Numbered from the stretch's first letter, positions 1 through 8,764 are shown. The stretch is 11,654 nucleotides of DNA from CAYQJV01 sp964417925 (GCA_964417925.1 CAYQJV010000042.1:1-11654); one strand, 5' to 3'. Numbers and translations are program-made. Notes: generated from the sequence alone by a model not told the origin.

Positions 1-3000
1 ATGTTTTGTAATTATATTGTGTACATAAGGTTCCCATTCAAAGAGCACATCTCCTTTCTTAACTTTTTCTCCATCCTTACAGCGTAAAATCGCACCCTTT
101 GGTACATTAAATTTGGTAGAAAGTTTTTCGTTCTTTAACTCAATTATTCCACCCTCTTCCAACACCACATCTTCTCCATCAGATCTTGTTCCATACTTTA
201 TATTTATAAATTTCACACTGCCATCAAATCTTGCCTCCTGTCTTGTCTGCTCTGCTGCTCTCTGAGCAACTCCTCCATAATGAAAAGTTCTTAAGGTAAG
301 CTGAGTACCAGGTTCTCCTATACTCTGAGCAGCTACTATTCCAACTGCTTCACCAAGTTCTACCAACCTACCTGTAGCAAGATTCCATCCATAGCATTTT
401 GCACATACTCCATGAGGAGCTTCACAGGTTAGTACAGATCTTACCTTTACCTTTTCAATTCCTGCATTCTCTATTTCCTTTGCCTTTTCTTCATCTATCT
501 CTTCTCCCGCATACACAATAGCCTCATTTGTAATTGGATTCACTATGGTTTCAAGCGCTATCCTTCCCACTATTCTCTCTGAAAGAGGTTCCACCACTTT
601 TCCGCCTATCTTCAATGGCCCGATTTCCTCACCCATTATGGTACCACAGTCTTCCATTGTAATTATAACATCTTGAGCAACATCTACAAGCCTTCTCGTC
701 AAATATCCTGCCTCTGCAGTTTTCAAAGCAGTATCTGTAAGCCCTTTCCTTGCTCCATGTGTGGATATAAAATATTCAAGAACGGTCAATCCTTCTTTAA
801 ATGAAGAAATTATTGGTCTCTCTATTATCTCTTCACCTGTTACCTTCCTTGATGGTCTTGACATTAAACCTCTCATTGCTGCAATTTGCTTTGCTTGATC
901 TATAGATCCTCTTGCTCCGGATATTACAAGCATGTAAATTGGATTAAATCCATCTTGGTTCCTTTCAAGCTCTGCTACCAACTCCTCTGTAAGTTTTGCA
1001 GAAGCATTTGCCCAAGTATTTATAACATTATTGTATTTTTCTCTTTCTGTGATTAACCCTTTATAAAAGGCATCGTAGTATTTTTTAACTTCCTTCGTTG
1101 CTTTATCTATGATCTCCTTTTTTTTCTTCGGAATTATAATATCATCAATCCCAATTGAAACCCCACATTTGGTTGCGAATTTAAATCCTATGTCTTTTAA
1201 ATCATCAAGGAATTCAGCGGTCTTTTTAAAACCATATGCCTTAAAGCAATCATAAATGAGTTGAGCTATCTCTTTCTTACTAAGAGTTTTATTAATAAAT
1301 CTCAACTTCTCTGGAAGTATACTGTTGAACAACACCCTACCCACAGTGGTTTCTATTTTCTCACCATTGTGTACAAATGTTATCCTGGAGAAAAGATCCA
1401 ATGATCCCAAAGTATATGCAGCTTCCACCTCTTCATAACTATCGGAGATAAAGGACACCTTCTTAGCCTTTGGATGTTCCTTGGTAAGGTAATAGATACC
1501 AAGAATCATATCTTGAGTAGGTACCATTATGGGCTTTCCATGAGCAGGAGATAGAAAGTTGTTTGAAGAAAGTATTAAAGTTGCTGTTTCAAGGATAGCC
1601 TCTGGAGTAAGAGGTACGTGGACCGACATAGTATCTCCATCAAAATCTGCATTAAATGGTGGACATACAAGTGGATGTATTCCAATTGCTTTATGTTCCC
1701 AAAGCTTAGGGTAAAACGCCTCTATGGATATTCTATGAAGAGTAGGAGCTCTGTTAAGCATTACAGGATGCTCCCTCACCACATCCTCAAGTACCTCCCA
1801 CATTTCTTCTGTCTCCAGTCTATAAAGCTCTTTTGCACTTCTTTCAAGGGTTGTGAGTTTTTCTTCCTCCAATTTATGAAGAATCATCGGTTTAAAGAGC
1901 TCTTTTGCCATTTCTTTTGGTAAACTACACTGATGAAGTTTTAGATGAGGGTCTACAACGATCACAGATCTTCCAGAATAATCTACTCTCTTTCCAAGTA
2001 GATTTCTTCTAAATCTTCCTTGTTTCCCTCTAAGAATTTCCATTAAAGACTTAAGAGGTCTATTCCCTCTTCCTCTTACCGGCCTTGCAAGGTGCTCATT
2101 GTCAAAAAGGGCATTTACTGCTTCCTGTAACATTCTTTTTTCATTTTTCAAAATGATTTCAGGAGTCTTTATCGCCATTAAATGCCTTAATCTATTGTTC
2201 CTTATTATAACCCGTTTGTAAAGATCATTTATATCCGAGGTAGCATATCTTCCTCCCTCCAAGGTTATCAGAGGACGAAGGTCCGGAGGTATTACGGGTA
2301 TAGCTTCAAGAATCATCCATTCAGGTTTTACTCCTGATTGTCGGAAAGCCTCCACTATTTTTAATCTATTCAGCAAAGCTCTTCTCTTTGAAACTTCATG
2401 CTTTATTCTGGATTTAAGCTCTGCAGAAAGGTCATCTAAATCAAGTTCTTCGAGTAAAATTTTTAAAGCCACTGCTCCGGTCTCTGCTTTAAACCCAGAG
2501 TACTTCTCCAAAGCTTGCTGGTATTCCTCTTCATCGTATATAAGAGTCATACGCTTATAAGGTGAATTCCCCTGTTCTAAAACAATATAAGCATCGTAAT
2601 TAAGTATGCTTTCTATCTGATTAATAGAAAGGTCAAGTAAAAGTCCTATTTTTGAAGGAGGAACCTTATAAAAGAGAGGATGAGCTACTGGAATTGCCAG
2701 CTCTATATGTCCCATTCTTTCCCTTCTCACAGCAGAGGTTGTAACTTCTACTCCACATCTATCACAAACAATACCTTTATATCTTATCTTCTTATACTTA
2801 CCACAGCTACATTCATAATCCCTCACAGGACCAAAAATCCTTTCACAGAACAATCCATCTCTCTCGGGTTTCCCTGTTCGGTAGTTTATGGTCTCAGGAT
2901 TAGTAACCTCTCCCCTGGACCAACTTCTTATTTCATCAGGCGAAACCAGTTGGATTTTCAAAGCATCAAAATCTTCAAAACCTACTTCATCTATTTCATT

Positions 3001-3021
3001 ATAAGGTGGTTTATTACTCAT
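1..3021 (-). CDS. rpoC: RNA polymerase beta' subunit, C-terminus missing (runs off the left edge)
   Basis: Catalytic large subunit of RNA polymerase. The frame is open for 1007 codons from ATG at 3021 to base 1 with no stop. I translated it at several points and all fall in one frame. The N-terminal zinc finger has Cys71, Cys73, Cys86 and Cys89. The Mg-binding NADFDGD motif is at residues 457-463, almost the E. coli position. The bridge helix lies at about 747-783 (FISTHGARKGLTDTALKT). The second zinc site is Cys792, Cys866, Cys873 and Cys876. The trigger loop begins at about 890 (GEAVGIVAAQSIGEPGTQLT) and reaches FHYGG near 913-917. After it the protein does not go straight on with the conserved C-terminus but enters a domain resembling the E. 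coli SI3 insertion, in which the window ends. The start overlaps the rpoB end by 8 nt and has a strong Shine-Dalgarno, so translation is probably coupled to rpoB. Confidence 0.97.
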   Translation of the reverse strand, partial: MSNKPPYNEIDEVGFEDFDALKIQLVSPDEIRSWSRGEVTNPETINYRTGKPERDGLFCERIFGPVRDYECSCGKYKKIRYKGIVCDRCGVEVTTSAVRRERMGHIELAIPVAHPLFYKVPPSKIGLLLDLSINQIESILNYDAYIVLEQGNSPYKRMTLIYDEEEYQQALEKYSGFKAETGAVALKILLEELDLDDLSAELKSRIKHEVSKRRALLNRLKIVEAFRQSGVKPEWMILEAIPVIPPDLRPLITLEGGRYATSDINDLYKRVIIRNNRLRHLMAIKTPEIILKNEKRMLQEAVNALFDNEHLARPVRGRGNRPLKSLMEILRGKQGRFRRNLLGKRVDYSGRSVIVVDPHLKLHQCSLPKEMAKELFKPMILHKLEEEKLTTLERSAKELYRLETEEMWEVLEDVVREHPVMLNRAPTLHRISIEAFYPKLWEHKAIGIHPLVCPPFNADFDGDTMSVHVPLTPEAILETATLILSSNNFLSPAHGKPIMVPTQDMILGIYYLTKEHPKAKKVSFISDSYEEVEAAYTLGSLDLFSRITFVHNGEKIETTVGRVLFNSILPEKLRFINKTLSKKEIAQLIYDCFKAYGFKKTAEFLDDLKDIGFKFATKCGVSIGIDDIIIPKKKKEIIDKATKEVKKYYDAFYKGLITEREKYNNVINTWANASAKLTEELVAELERNQDGFNPIYMLVISGARGSIDQAKQIAAMRGLMSRPSRKVTGEEIIERPIISSFKEGLTVLEYFISTHGARKGLTDTALKTAEAGYLTRRLVDVAQDVIITMEDCGTIMGEEIGPLKIGGKVVEPLSERIVGRIALETIVNPITNEAIVYAGEEIDEEKAKEIENAGIEKVKVRSVLTCEAPHGVCAKCYGWNLATGRLVELGEAVGIVAAQSIGEPGTQLTLRTFHYGGVAQRAAEQTRQEARFDGSVKFINIKYGTRSDGEDVVLEEGGIIELKNEKLSTKFNVPKGAILRCKDGEKVKKGDVLFEWEPYVHNIITKH

Positions 3022-6000
3022 TGCTCCTCTCCTTTATTGGAACCACATTTAATCCCAACCCCCTAAGTTCTTTCACTAACACAGAAAAGGACGCCGGTTT
3101 TTTGGGGGCTGGGGGTGGTTCTCCTCTAATTAACGCCTCATACAGTTTATTTCTACCCTCCACATCATCAGACTTTATAGTAAGCATCTCCTGTAGATTA
3201 TAAGAAGCTCCATAAGCCTCAAGAGCCCACACCTCCATTTCTCCGAGTCTTTGGCCTCCAAATTGAGCTTTTCCACCTAAGGGCTGTTGAGTAATAAGAG
3301 AATACCTGCCAGTAGACCTTGCATGAATCTTATCCTCCACCATATGTATAAGTTTCATCATGTACATATAACCAACTGTTGCTTCTTGATCGAAAAGTTC
3401 ACCAGTTCTGCCATCCCTTAATCTTATTTTACCGGATACTGGAAGTCCTGCCTTTTTAAGCTCCTCTTTTATCTCTTCTATCGTAGCTCCTTCAAATACA
3501 GGGCATATTGCCTGATATCCAAGTTTTTTTGCTGCAAAACCAAGTATTGTCTCCAGAATCTGTCCTATGTTCATCCTTGAAGGTACTCCCAAGGTATTTA
3601 ATACCATATCCACTGGTGTCCCATCAGGGAGATAAGGCATATCCTCCACAGGAAGTATTTTCGCAACAACTCCTTTGTTCCCATGTCTTCCAGAAAATTT
3701 ATCGCCCACCAAAAGTTTCCTCTTCTGAGCCACATATATTGTTATAGACTTCAAAACTCCTAAAGGAAGATCATCTCCTCTCTGAGCATTTTCCAAAGAT
3801 GTTCTCAATTCTTTTTCAAGCTTTGTAAGTCTCTCATCATAGTCTCTTAAAATCTTTTTAAATTCCTCATTTTCTTTATCATCCAAAAGTTCTATCCTTT
3901 TAACCCTTATCTTAGAAAGCTGAATTGAGTCAAGTAACTCCTTAGTGAACTTTTCTCTTTTTTTAAGAATCACTTTGCCTTTTCTATCTTTAACATCCAC
4001 TTTTACAGTTTTTCCTTTAAGAAATTCTTTGATAACCCGCTCCCTTTGTTCTTCAAGCATTCTTCTCCTTTCACTAAATTTCTTTTCTATGTTCTTTATT
4101 CTATCATTTATCACTTTTTTTGCAAGAGGATCATTTGTATTTCTCGTTAAAATTCTTCTACCAATTACTATTCCCTTAACCCCTGGATCCACTCTTAAAG
4201 AAGTATCTCTTACATTTGCTGCCTTTTCTCCAAAAATTGCTCTAAGTAACCTTTCTTCAGGAGTCATCTCTACATCTCCCCTGGGGGTTATCCTTCCCAC
4301 AAGAATGTCATCAGGCCCAACTTCTGCACCTATTCTTACAATTCCGTATTCATCTAAGTTCATAAGTTCCTGCTCAGTAGCCCCAGGAATATCTCTGGTT
4401 ATCTCTTCCGGTCCCAGTTTTGTTTCCCTTGCTTCTATTTCATACTCAAGTACTTGAATAGAAGTGAACACATCATCTTTAAGTAATCTTTCAGAGACAA
4501 CAATTGCGTCTTCGTAATTGTAACCCCACAATGGCATAAATGCAACCAGTACATTCTTTCCTAAGGAAAGCATCCCATTCACAGTGGAAGGCCCATTTGC
4601 AATAATATCGCCCTTTTTCACCTTATCTCCAGGTTTTACTGCAGGCCTAAAATGAACACAGGTATATTGATTGGACTTCTCAAAATTCTTTAATTGATAC
4701 TCCTTGAATTCCCTTTTCGTTTCTATAATTATTCTCCTTGCATCCACATACTTTACCACTCCAGAAACATCACTCTTTATCACTGAACCTGCTTTCTCTG
4801 CTATTATTCTTTCTACTCCAGTTGCAACCAACGGAGGTTCAGGTTCAATAAGCGGTACAGCCTGCCTCTGCATATTTGATCCCATCAAAGCTCTATCTGC
4901 ATCGTCATGCTCAAGAAACGGTATTAAAGAGGTGGAAGGGGAAAATATTTGTTTTGGAGAGTACTCAATGTAATCCACCTCTTCTACTGGAACCGTGACT
5001 ATTTCTCCTCGTCTCCTTGCAACCACCTCTTTTGCAAGGATTCTTCCATCCTTATCTATGGGAACATTCACTTGAGCAATTGTATATTTCTCTTCATCCT
5101 CTGCACTAATGTAATCAATGTGTTTTGTTATCTTACCATCCTTTACCCTTATGTAGGGGGTAACGATAAACCCATACTCGTTTACTTTACTGTAAAGGGC
5201 AAGAGAAGTTATTAAACCTATATTTTGTCCTTCAGGTGTCTCTATAGGACATATCCTACCATAATGAGAATAATGAACATCCCTCACTTCAAAACCTGCT
5301 GTCTCCTTTGTTAACCCTCCAGGACCAAGTGCAGTTAGTCTTCTCTTATGCGTTAACTCAGAAAGAGGATTCACCTGCTCCATGAACTGTGATACAGGAC
5401 TCGTAGCAAAAAATGCTGTAATACTATTGGAAACCACAGGAGAATTAAGTAATTCCAACGGAGTAAGTTTAGATTCTTCCAAAAAAGATGCTCTCTCCCT
5501 TGCTATCTGAACCAATTGTATAAGAGCAGGTCTTATTACATTTTCTAACTGCTCTCCCACTCCTTTTACTCTTCTATTAGCAAGGTGATCCATATCATCA
5601 GGCGGAAACTTTCTCTCTGCAAACTCTATCAACTTTTTTGTGATATTCACAAGATCATCTGGAGTAAGCACTTCTGCATTATCTTTTCTACCAAATCTAC
5701 GATTGAGTTTATATCTCCCTACCACACCAAGATTGAATCTATTAGGATCAAATACCAAACTGAATATTACCCTTTTTGCAAGGTCAAGAGAAGAAGGATT
5801 CACTCCTCTCAACCGATTGTACATTTTTCTTAGTGCATCTTCTGGAGTTCTTGATCTATCAGCCTTTACGGATTCCACAAATATTTTTACTCCAAATCTA
5901 TCTTCATCTATCACTTTAACCTTTGATACCCCCTTCTCAATCAGAAATTCCTTTAAATTCTCTGTGATTACCTCTCCTGTTTTAGCAAGTACTGTACCAT

Positions 6001-6691
6001 CCTCAAGACGTACATCCGAAGCAAGCACATAACCTTCCTCAGGTTCTTTTTCAGAAACCTTGAAAAGCATTCCTGCGAGATCTTCATGGGTAAGTCCAAT
6101 AGATCTAAAGAACATGAAAAGAGGAACCTTTCTTTTTCTCTCTAAGACTGCAAGTAACACATTGGAGGGAGAAACCACAATTTCAAACCATGAACCCCTT
6201 TCTGGAACCACCAAAGCTTGATAGGTGTTTTTATCTTGAGTGAAATATATTCCAGGAGAACGTAAAAGCTGAGCTACCACCACTCTTTTAATTCCATTTA
6301 TTACAAAACTCCCGTCATCTGTAATAATGGGTATATCACAGATGTATACTTTTTGTTCTATCACATTCTCCACCTCACCCCTCGGAGAGTACCTGACAAG
6401 CCTAAATATTCCGAGAAGTGGTGAAGCATATGTAGTGCCTCTCTCTATTGCCTCCTCAGGAGAAAAAATAGGCTCCTTTAACTCATAACCGCAATATTCA
6501 ACTTTAAAACCTCCATGTGTATCCTCTATAGGAAAAATCTCCCTAAAAATCCTTTCTAAACCTTTGTTTTCCCTTTCATTAGGTTTCTTGTCAGGTTGTA
6601 AGAATTCTCGAAAAGATTGTATTTGAATGTTAATTGCTGCTGGGAGTTCTCCAAATTTGGGTAACTTAGAAAAATCCTTTTGTTTTAGCAT
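3014..6691 (-). CDS. rpoB: RNA polymerase beta subunit
   Basis: Second large subunit of RNA polymerase, complete at 1225 residues (E. coli 1342). The rifampicin-pocket segment SPVSQFMEQVNPLSELTHKR is at 431-450, followed by ALGPGG at 454-459. The fork and active-site segment ICPIETPEGQNIGLI is at 480-494. EHDDADRALMGSNMQRQAVP is at 594-613, and the GDKFSGRHGNKG block at 996-1007 binds the RNA/catalytic region. The C-terminal clamp part includes PLGGKAQFGGQRLGEMEVWA (1137-1156). Residues about 860-970 are a lysine/glutamate-rich, probably coiled-coil stretch where E. coli carries SI2. The gene starts 11 nt after the rplL stop and has no clear Shine-Dalgarno. An in-frame TGA just upstream rules out a longer ATG start. 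Its 3' end overlaps rpoC by 8 nt. Confidence 0.98.
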   Translation of the reverse strand: MLKQKDFSKLPKFGELPAAINIQIQSFREFLQPDKKPNERENKGLERIFREIFPIEDTHGGFKVEYCGYELKEPIFSPEEAIERGTTYASPLLGIFRLVRYSPRGEVENVIEQKVYICDIPIITDDGSFVINGIKRVVVAQLLRSPGIYFTQDKNTYQALVVPERGSWFEIVVSPSNVLLAVLERKRKVPLFMFFRSIGLTHEDLAGMLFKVSEKEPEEGYVLASDVRLEDGTVLAKTGEVITENLKEFLIEKGVSKVKVIDEDRFGVKIFVESVKADRSRTPEDALRKMYNRLRGVNPSSLDLAKRVIFSLVFDPNRFNLGVVGRYKLNRRFGRKDNAEVLTPDDLVNITKKLIEFAERKFPPDDMDHLANRRVKGVGEQLENVIRPALIQLVQIARERASFLEESKLTPLELLNSPVVSNSITAFFATSPVSQFMEQVNPLSELTHKRRLTALGPGGLTKETAGFEVRDVHYSHYGRICPIETPEGQNIGLITSLALYSKVNEYGFIVTPYIRVKDGKITKHIDYISAEDEEKYTIAQVNVPIDKDGRILAKEVVARRRGEIVTVPVEEVDYIEYSPKQIFSPSTSLIPFLEHDDADRALMGSNMQRQAVPLIEPEPPLVATGVERIIAEKAGSVIKSDVSGVVKYVDARRIIIETKREFKEYQLKNFEKSNQYTCVHFRPAVKPGDKVKKGDIIANGPSTVNGMLSLGKNVLVAFMPLWGYNYEDAIVVSERLLKDDVFTSIQVLEYEIEARETKLGPEEITRDIPGATEQELMNLDEYGIVRIGAEVGPDDILVGRITPRGDVEMTPEERLLRAIFGEKAANVRDTSLRVDPGVKGIVIGRRILTRNTNDPLAKKVINDRIKNIEKKFSERRRMLEEQRERVIKEFLKGKTVKVDVKDRKGKVILKKREKFTKELLDSIQLSKIRVKRIELLDDKENEEFKKILRDYDERLTKLEKELRTSLENAQRGDDLPLGVLKSITIYVAQKRKLLVGDKFSGRHGNKGVVAKILPVEDMPYLPDGTPVDMVLNTLGVPSRMNIGQILETILGFAAKKLGYQAICPVFEGATIEEIKEELKKAGLPVSGKIRLRDGRTGELFDQEATVGYMYMMKLIHMVEDKIHARSTGRYSLITQQPLGGKAQFGGQRLGEMEVWALEAYGASYNLQEMLTIKSDDVEGRNKLYEALIRGEPPPAPKKPASFSVLVKELRGLGLNVVPIKERSNE
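3024..3035 (-). promoter_or_regulatory. Double Shine-Dalgarno for rpoC inside the end of rpoB
   Basis: AAAGGAGAGGAG contains two GGAG units. The distal one (3032-3029) is 7 nt from the rpoC ATG, an optimal distance, while the proximal one is 2 nt away. It supports the ATG at 3021 and the 8-nt overlap with rpoB. Confidence 0.75.
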
Positions 6692-6702
6692 ATTATCAAG
6701 AA

Positions 6703-7089
6703 TTATTCAAACTCTACTTTTGCACCAACTGCTTCGAGTTTCTTCTTTATCTCCTCTGCTTCGTCTTTTGATACTCCTTCCTTTATTTTAGCAGGTACAT
6801 TATCAATCAGTTCTTTTGCTTCCTTAAGACCCAGATTAGTTATAGCCCTTATTTCCTTTAAAACCTGAAGCTTATTTGCACCTATTTCCTTTAAGATCAC
6901 ATTGAACTCTGTTTTCTCCTCAGCAGCAGGAGCCGCCCCACCAGCTGGTGCAGCAGCTGCAGGAGCAAAAACTGCTCCTTGTATATTGAATTTCTCCTTC
7001 AACGCATCAACCAACTGAGAAAGCTCAAGAACTGTAAGTGACTCAATTTCGGATATAATACTGTCTATCTTGCTCTTGTTTTCTGCCAT
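6703..7089 (-). CDS. rplL: Ribosomal protein L7/L12 (bL12)
   Basis: Multi-copy stalk protein that recruits and stimulates translational GTPases such as EF-Tu and EF-G. At 128 residues it has the usual length. An N-terminal dimerisation helix pair (about 5-36, including LTVLELSQLVDALKEKF) is followed by an Ala/Pro/Gly hinge (about 42-56). The globular C-terminal domain (about 59-128) carries the conserved EFNVILKEIGANKLQVLKEI and LGLKEAKELIDNVP blocks. It lies 3 nt after rplJ and is preceded by a near-perfect Shine-Dalgarno inside the rplJ end. That fits the need to make several L12 copies per L10. Confidence 0.98.
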   Translation of the reverse strand: MAENKSKIDSIISEIESLTVLELSQLVDALKEKFNIQGAVFAPAAAAPAGGAAPAAEEKTEFNVILKEIGANKLQVLKEIRAITNLGLKEAKELIDNVPAKIKEGVSKDEAEEIKKKLEAVGAKVEFE

Positions 7090-7092
7090 TTT

Positions 7093-7608
7093 TTACCTCC
7101 TTTCATTTGATAGTTTTTCAAGAATAGCAATAAATTCTCTCATCTTTATTTCAAGAACAAAGACAAGATTTCCTATAACTCCTTCTAATCCTCCCACAAG
7201 CATTGAAAGTAATTCCTCTCGGGGAGGAATTTTTGAAAGTTTTTCTACTTCCTCCTTCTTGTAAAACTTTCCCTCTATGTATGCCCCTTTAATTTTGAAA
7301 GGAATATCTTCGTCTTTGAACTTCTTTATATTCCTTGCAGGAACAATAGGATCATGTTGAGTGACAATAACTGCCGTAGGTCCTTTCAAAACTTCTTCAG
7401 GAATTTCAATATTCACACTTTCTAAAGCCATCTTGGCAATTCTATTCTTTATAACCTTTAAAAGAGAATGCTCCCTTCTCAAAGTTTTCCTCACTAAATT
7501 CATGGTTACCGCATCTATTCCTGTGTAATCTGTAAAATATATGGCTGTCTTATTTTTAAATAACTCCTTCAACTTTTCAAGAAGTTCTTCTTTCTCTCTC
7601 CTTGGCAT
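7093..7608 (-). CDS. rplJ: Ribosomal protein L10 (uL10), stalk base
   Basis: Anchors L12 dimers to 23S rRNA next to L11. The product is 171 residues. The N-terminal rRNA-binding domain (about 1-125) contains the family segments AIYFTDYTGI (22-31) and LLKVIKNRIAKMAL (49-62). From about residue 128 to the end a long hydrophobic helix (ELLSMLVGGLEGVIGNLVFV and onward) should carry the L12 dimers. It is of the length I recall for Thermotoga L10, longer than E. coli. The ATG overlaps the rplA stop (TAATG) and has a GGAGG site upstream. There is no leader between rplA and rplJ of the kind used for L10 autoregulation in E. coli. Confidence 0.97.
   Translation of the reverse strand: MPRREKEELLEKLKELFKNKTAIYFTDYTGIDAVTMNLVRKTLRREHSLLKVIKNRIAKMALESVNIEIPEEVLKGPTAVIVTQHDPIVPARNIKKFKDEDIPFKIKGAYIEGKFYKKEEVEKLSKIPPREELLSMLVGGLEGVIGNLVFVLEIKMREFIAILEKLSNERR
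7095..7103 (-). promoter_or_regulatory. Strong rplL Shine-Dalgarno encoded inside the end of rplJ
   Basis: AAAGGAGGT ends in the T of the rplJ TAA stop and encodes its last Arg-Arg. It lies 5 nt before the rplL ATG. It is among the best matches to the 16S 3' end in the window and probably raises L12 output above that of L10. Confidence 0.8.
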
Positions 7609-8321
7609 TAGTACTCCTCCTTCTTTGCAAGTTCAGTTAATTCCTTAACATCAAGTTTAATAGAAGGCCCCATTGTCGTAGATATGTAAACAGATTTTAT
7701 ATATTGACCTTTCACAGCCGGTGGTTTCATTCTAAGAAGTTCTGCTATAAAACTTACAATATTTACTTTCAAATCCTCAGGAGAAAAATTAACTTTACCC
7801 ACAATGGCATGGATGTTTCCTGTTTTATCGGTTTTAATCTGCACCATTCCTTTTTTTAAAGACTGCACTACCTTACCCACTTCAAATGTTACGGTACCTG
7901 TTTTTGGAGAAGGCATTAACCCCCTTGGTCCTAAAATCCTTCCGAGTTTTCCTACCTCTGACATAGTATCTGGAGTAGCAACCACTGCGTCAAAATCAAG
8001 CCAACCCTTTTTTATTTTCTCCACATACTCTTCTACCCCTACGTAATCTGCCCCCGCATCTCTTGCCTCTTTTTCTTTCTCCCCCTTTGCAAATACAAGT
8101 ACCTTTATCTCTTTACCAGTCCCCTTAGGAAGTTCAATACTTCCTCTTACCACCTGATCTTGCTTTCTTGGGTCCACTCCTAAACTTACACTGATATCTA
8201 CACTTTCGTTAAATTTTGCTGTCGCAGTTTCTTTAACAAGCTTCACCGCCTCTTCTAAAGGGTAAGCTTTTTGAGAATTTATCTTCTCTTTTAATGCAAG
8301 GTACCTTTTACTTCTTTTCAT
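7608..8321 (-). CDS. rplA: Ribosomal protein L1 (uL1)
   Basis: Forms the mobile L1 stalk of the large subunit, which helps release deacylated tRNA from the E site. In many bacteria it also represses its own mRNA. At 237 residues it matches the family. The L1 signature ILGPRGLMPSPKTGTV is at 129-144. The N-terminal KRYLALKEKI and C-terminal KGQYIKSVYISTTMGPSIKL blocks are typical. The start ATG overlaps the rplK stop as ATGA and has a GGAGG site 4 nt upstream. The stop shares one base with rplJ. Confidence 0.98.
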   Translation of the reverse strand: MKRSKRYLALKEKINSQKAYPLEEAVKLVKETATAKFNESVDISVSLGVDPRKQDQVVRGSIELPKGTGKEIKVLVFAKGEKEKEARDAGADYVGVEEYVEKIKKGWLDFDAVVATPDTMSEVGKLGRILGPRGLMPSPKTGTVTFEVGKVVQSLKKGMVQIKTDKTGNIHAIVGKVNFSPEDLKVNIVSFIAELLRMKPPAVKGQYIKSVYISTTMGPSIKLDVKELTELAKKEEY

Positions 8322-8764
8322 TCTTCCTCCACAATTATCCCCATTGATCTTGCAGTTCCTTCTATTATTCTAACCGCAGCCTCCAGAGAACCGGCATTAA
8401 GATCTTCCATTTTTTTCTTTGCTATCTCCTCAAGCTGTTTTCGAGTTACCTTTCCTACCTTATTTCTGTTAGGTTCTCCTGAACCCTTAGCAATTTTTGC
8501 TGCCTCCTTCAACAATACCGAAGCTGGGGGGCTTTTTAAAATAAAAGAGAAACTCCTATCTTTGTATACAGTGATAACCACAGGAATAGTAAGCCCGGGT
8601 GGCATATTCTTAGTTTGAGCATTAAATGCTTTACAAAATTCCATTATATTTAACCCATGTTGTGAAAGAGCTGGTCCTACAGGCGGAGCAGGCGTTGCCT
8701 GCCCTGCAGGAAGATGTAATTTTATAACAGCAGTCACCTCTTTTTTTCCTTTTGATTTTGCCAT
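8318..8764 (-). CDS. rplK: Ribosomal protein L11 (uL11)
   Basis: Binds the GTPase-associated centre of 23S rRNA with L10, and in well-studied bacteria it is needed for RelA activation and thiopeptide binding. At 148 residues it is slightly longer than the usual 141. The N-terminal domain holds the proline-rich PAGQATPAPPVGPALSQHG (19-37), the region contacted by thiopeptides. The C-terminal rRNA-binding domain holds KVGKVTRKQLEEIAKKKMED and the family signature around DLNAGSLEAAVRIIEGTARS. It starts 12 nt after nusG with an AGGAGA site, and overlaps rplA by 4 nt. Confidence 0.98.
   Translation of the reverse strand: MAKSKGKKEVTAVIKLHLPAGQATPAPPVGPALSQHGLNIMEFCKAFNAQTKNMPPGLTIPVVITVYKDRSFSFILKSPPASVLLKEAAKIAKGSGEPNRNKVGKVTRKQLEEIAKKKMEDLNAGSLEAAVRIIEGTARSMGIIVEEE

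Noticed and set aside
3945..4457. Plus-strand ORF of 170 codons inside rpoB
   Set aside because: It is antisense to the fully conserved rpoB reading frame, low in complexity (Ser/Leu/Phe/Ile-rich) and has no ribosome site. The same applies to the other plus-strand ORFs across 1618-10591.
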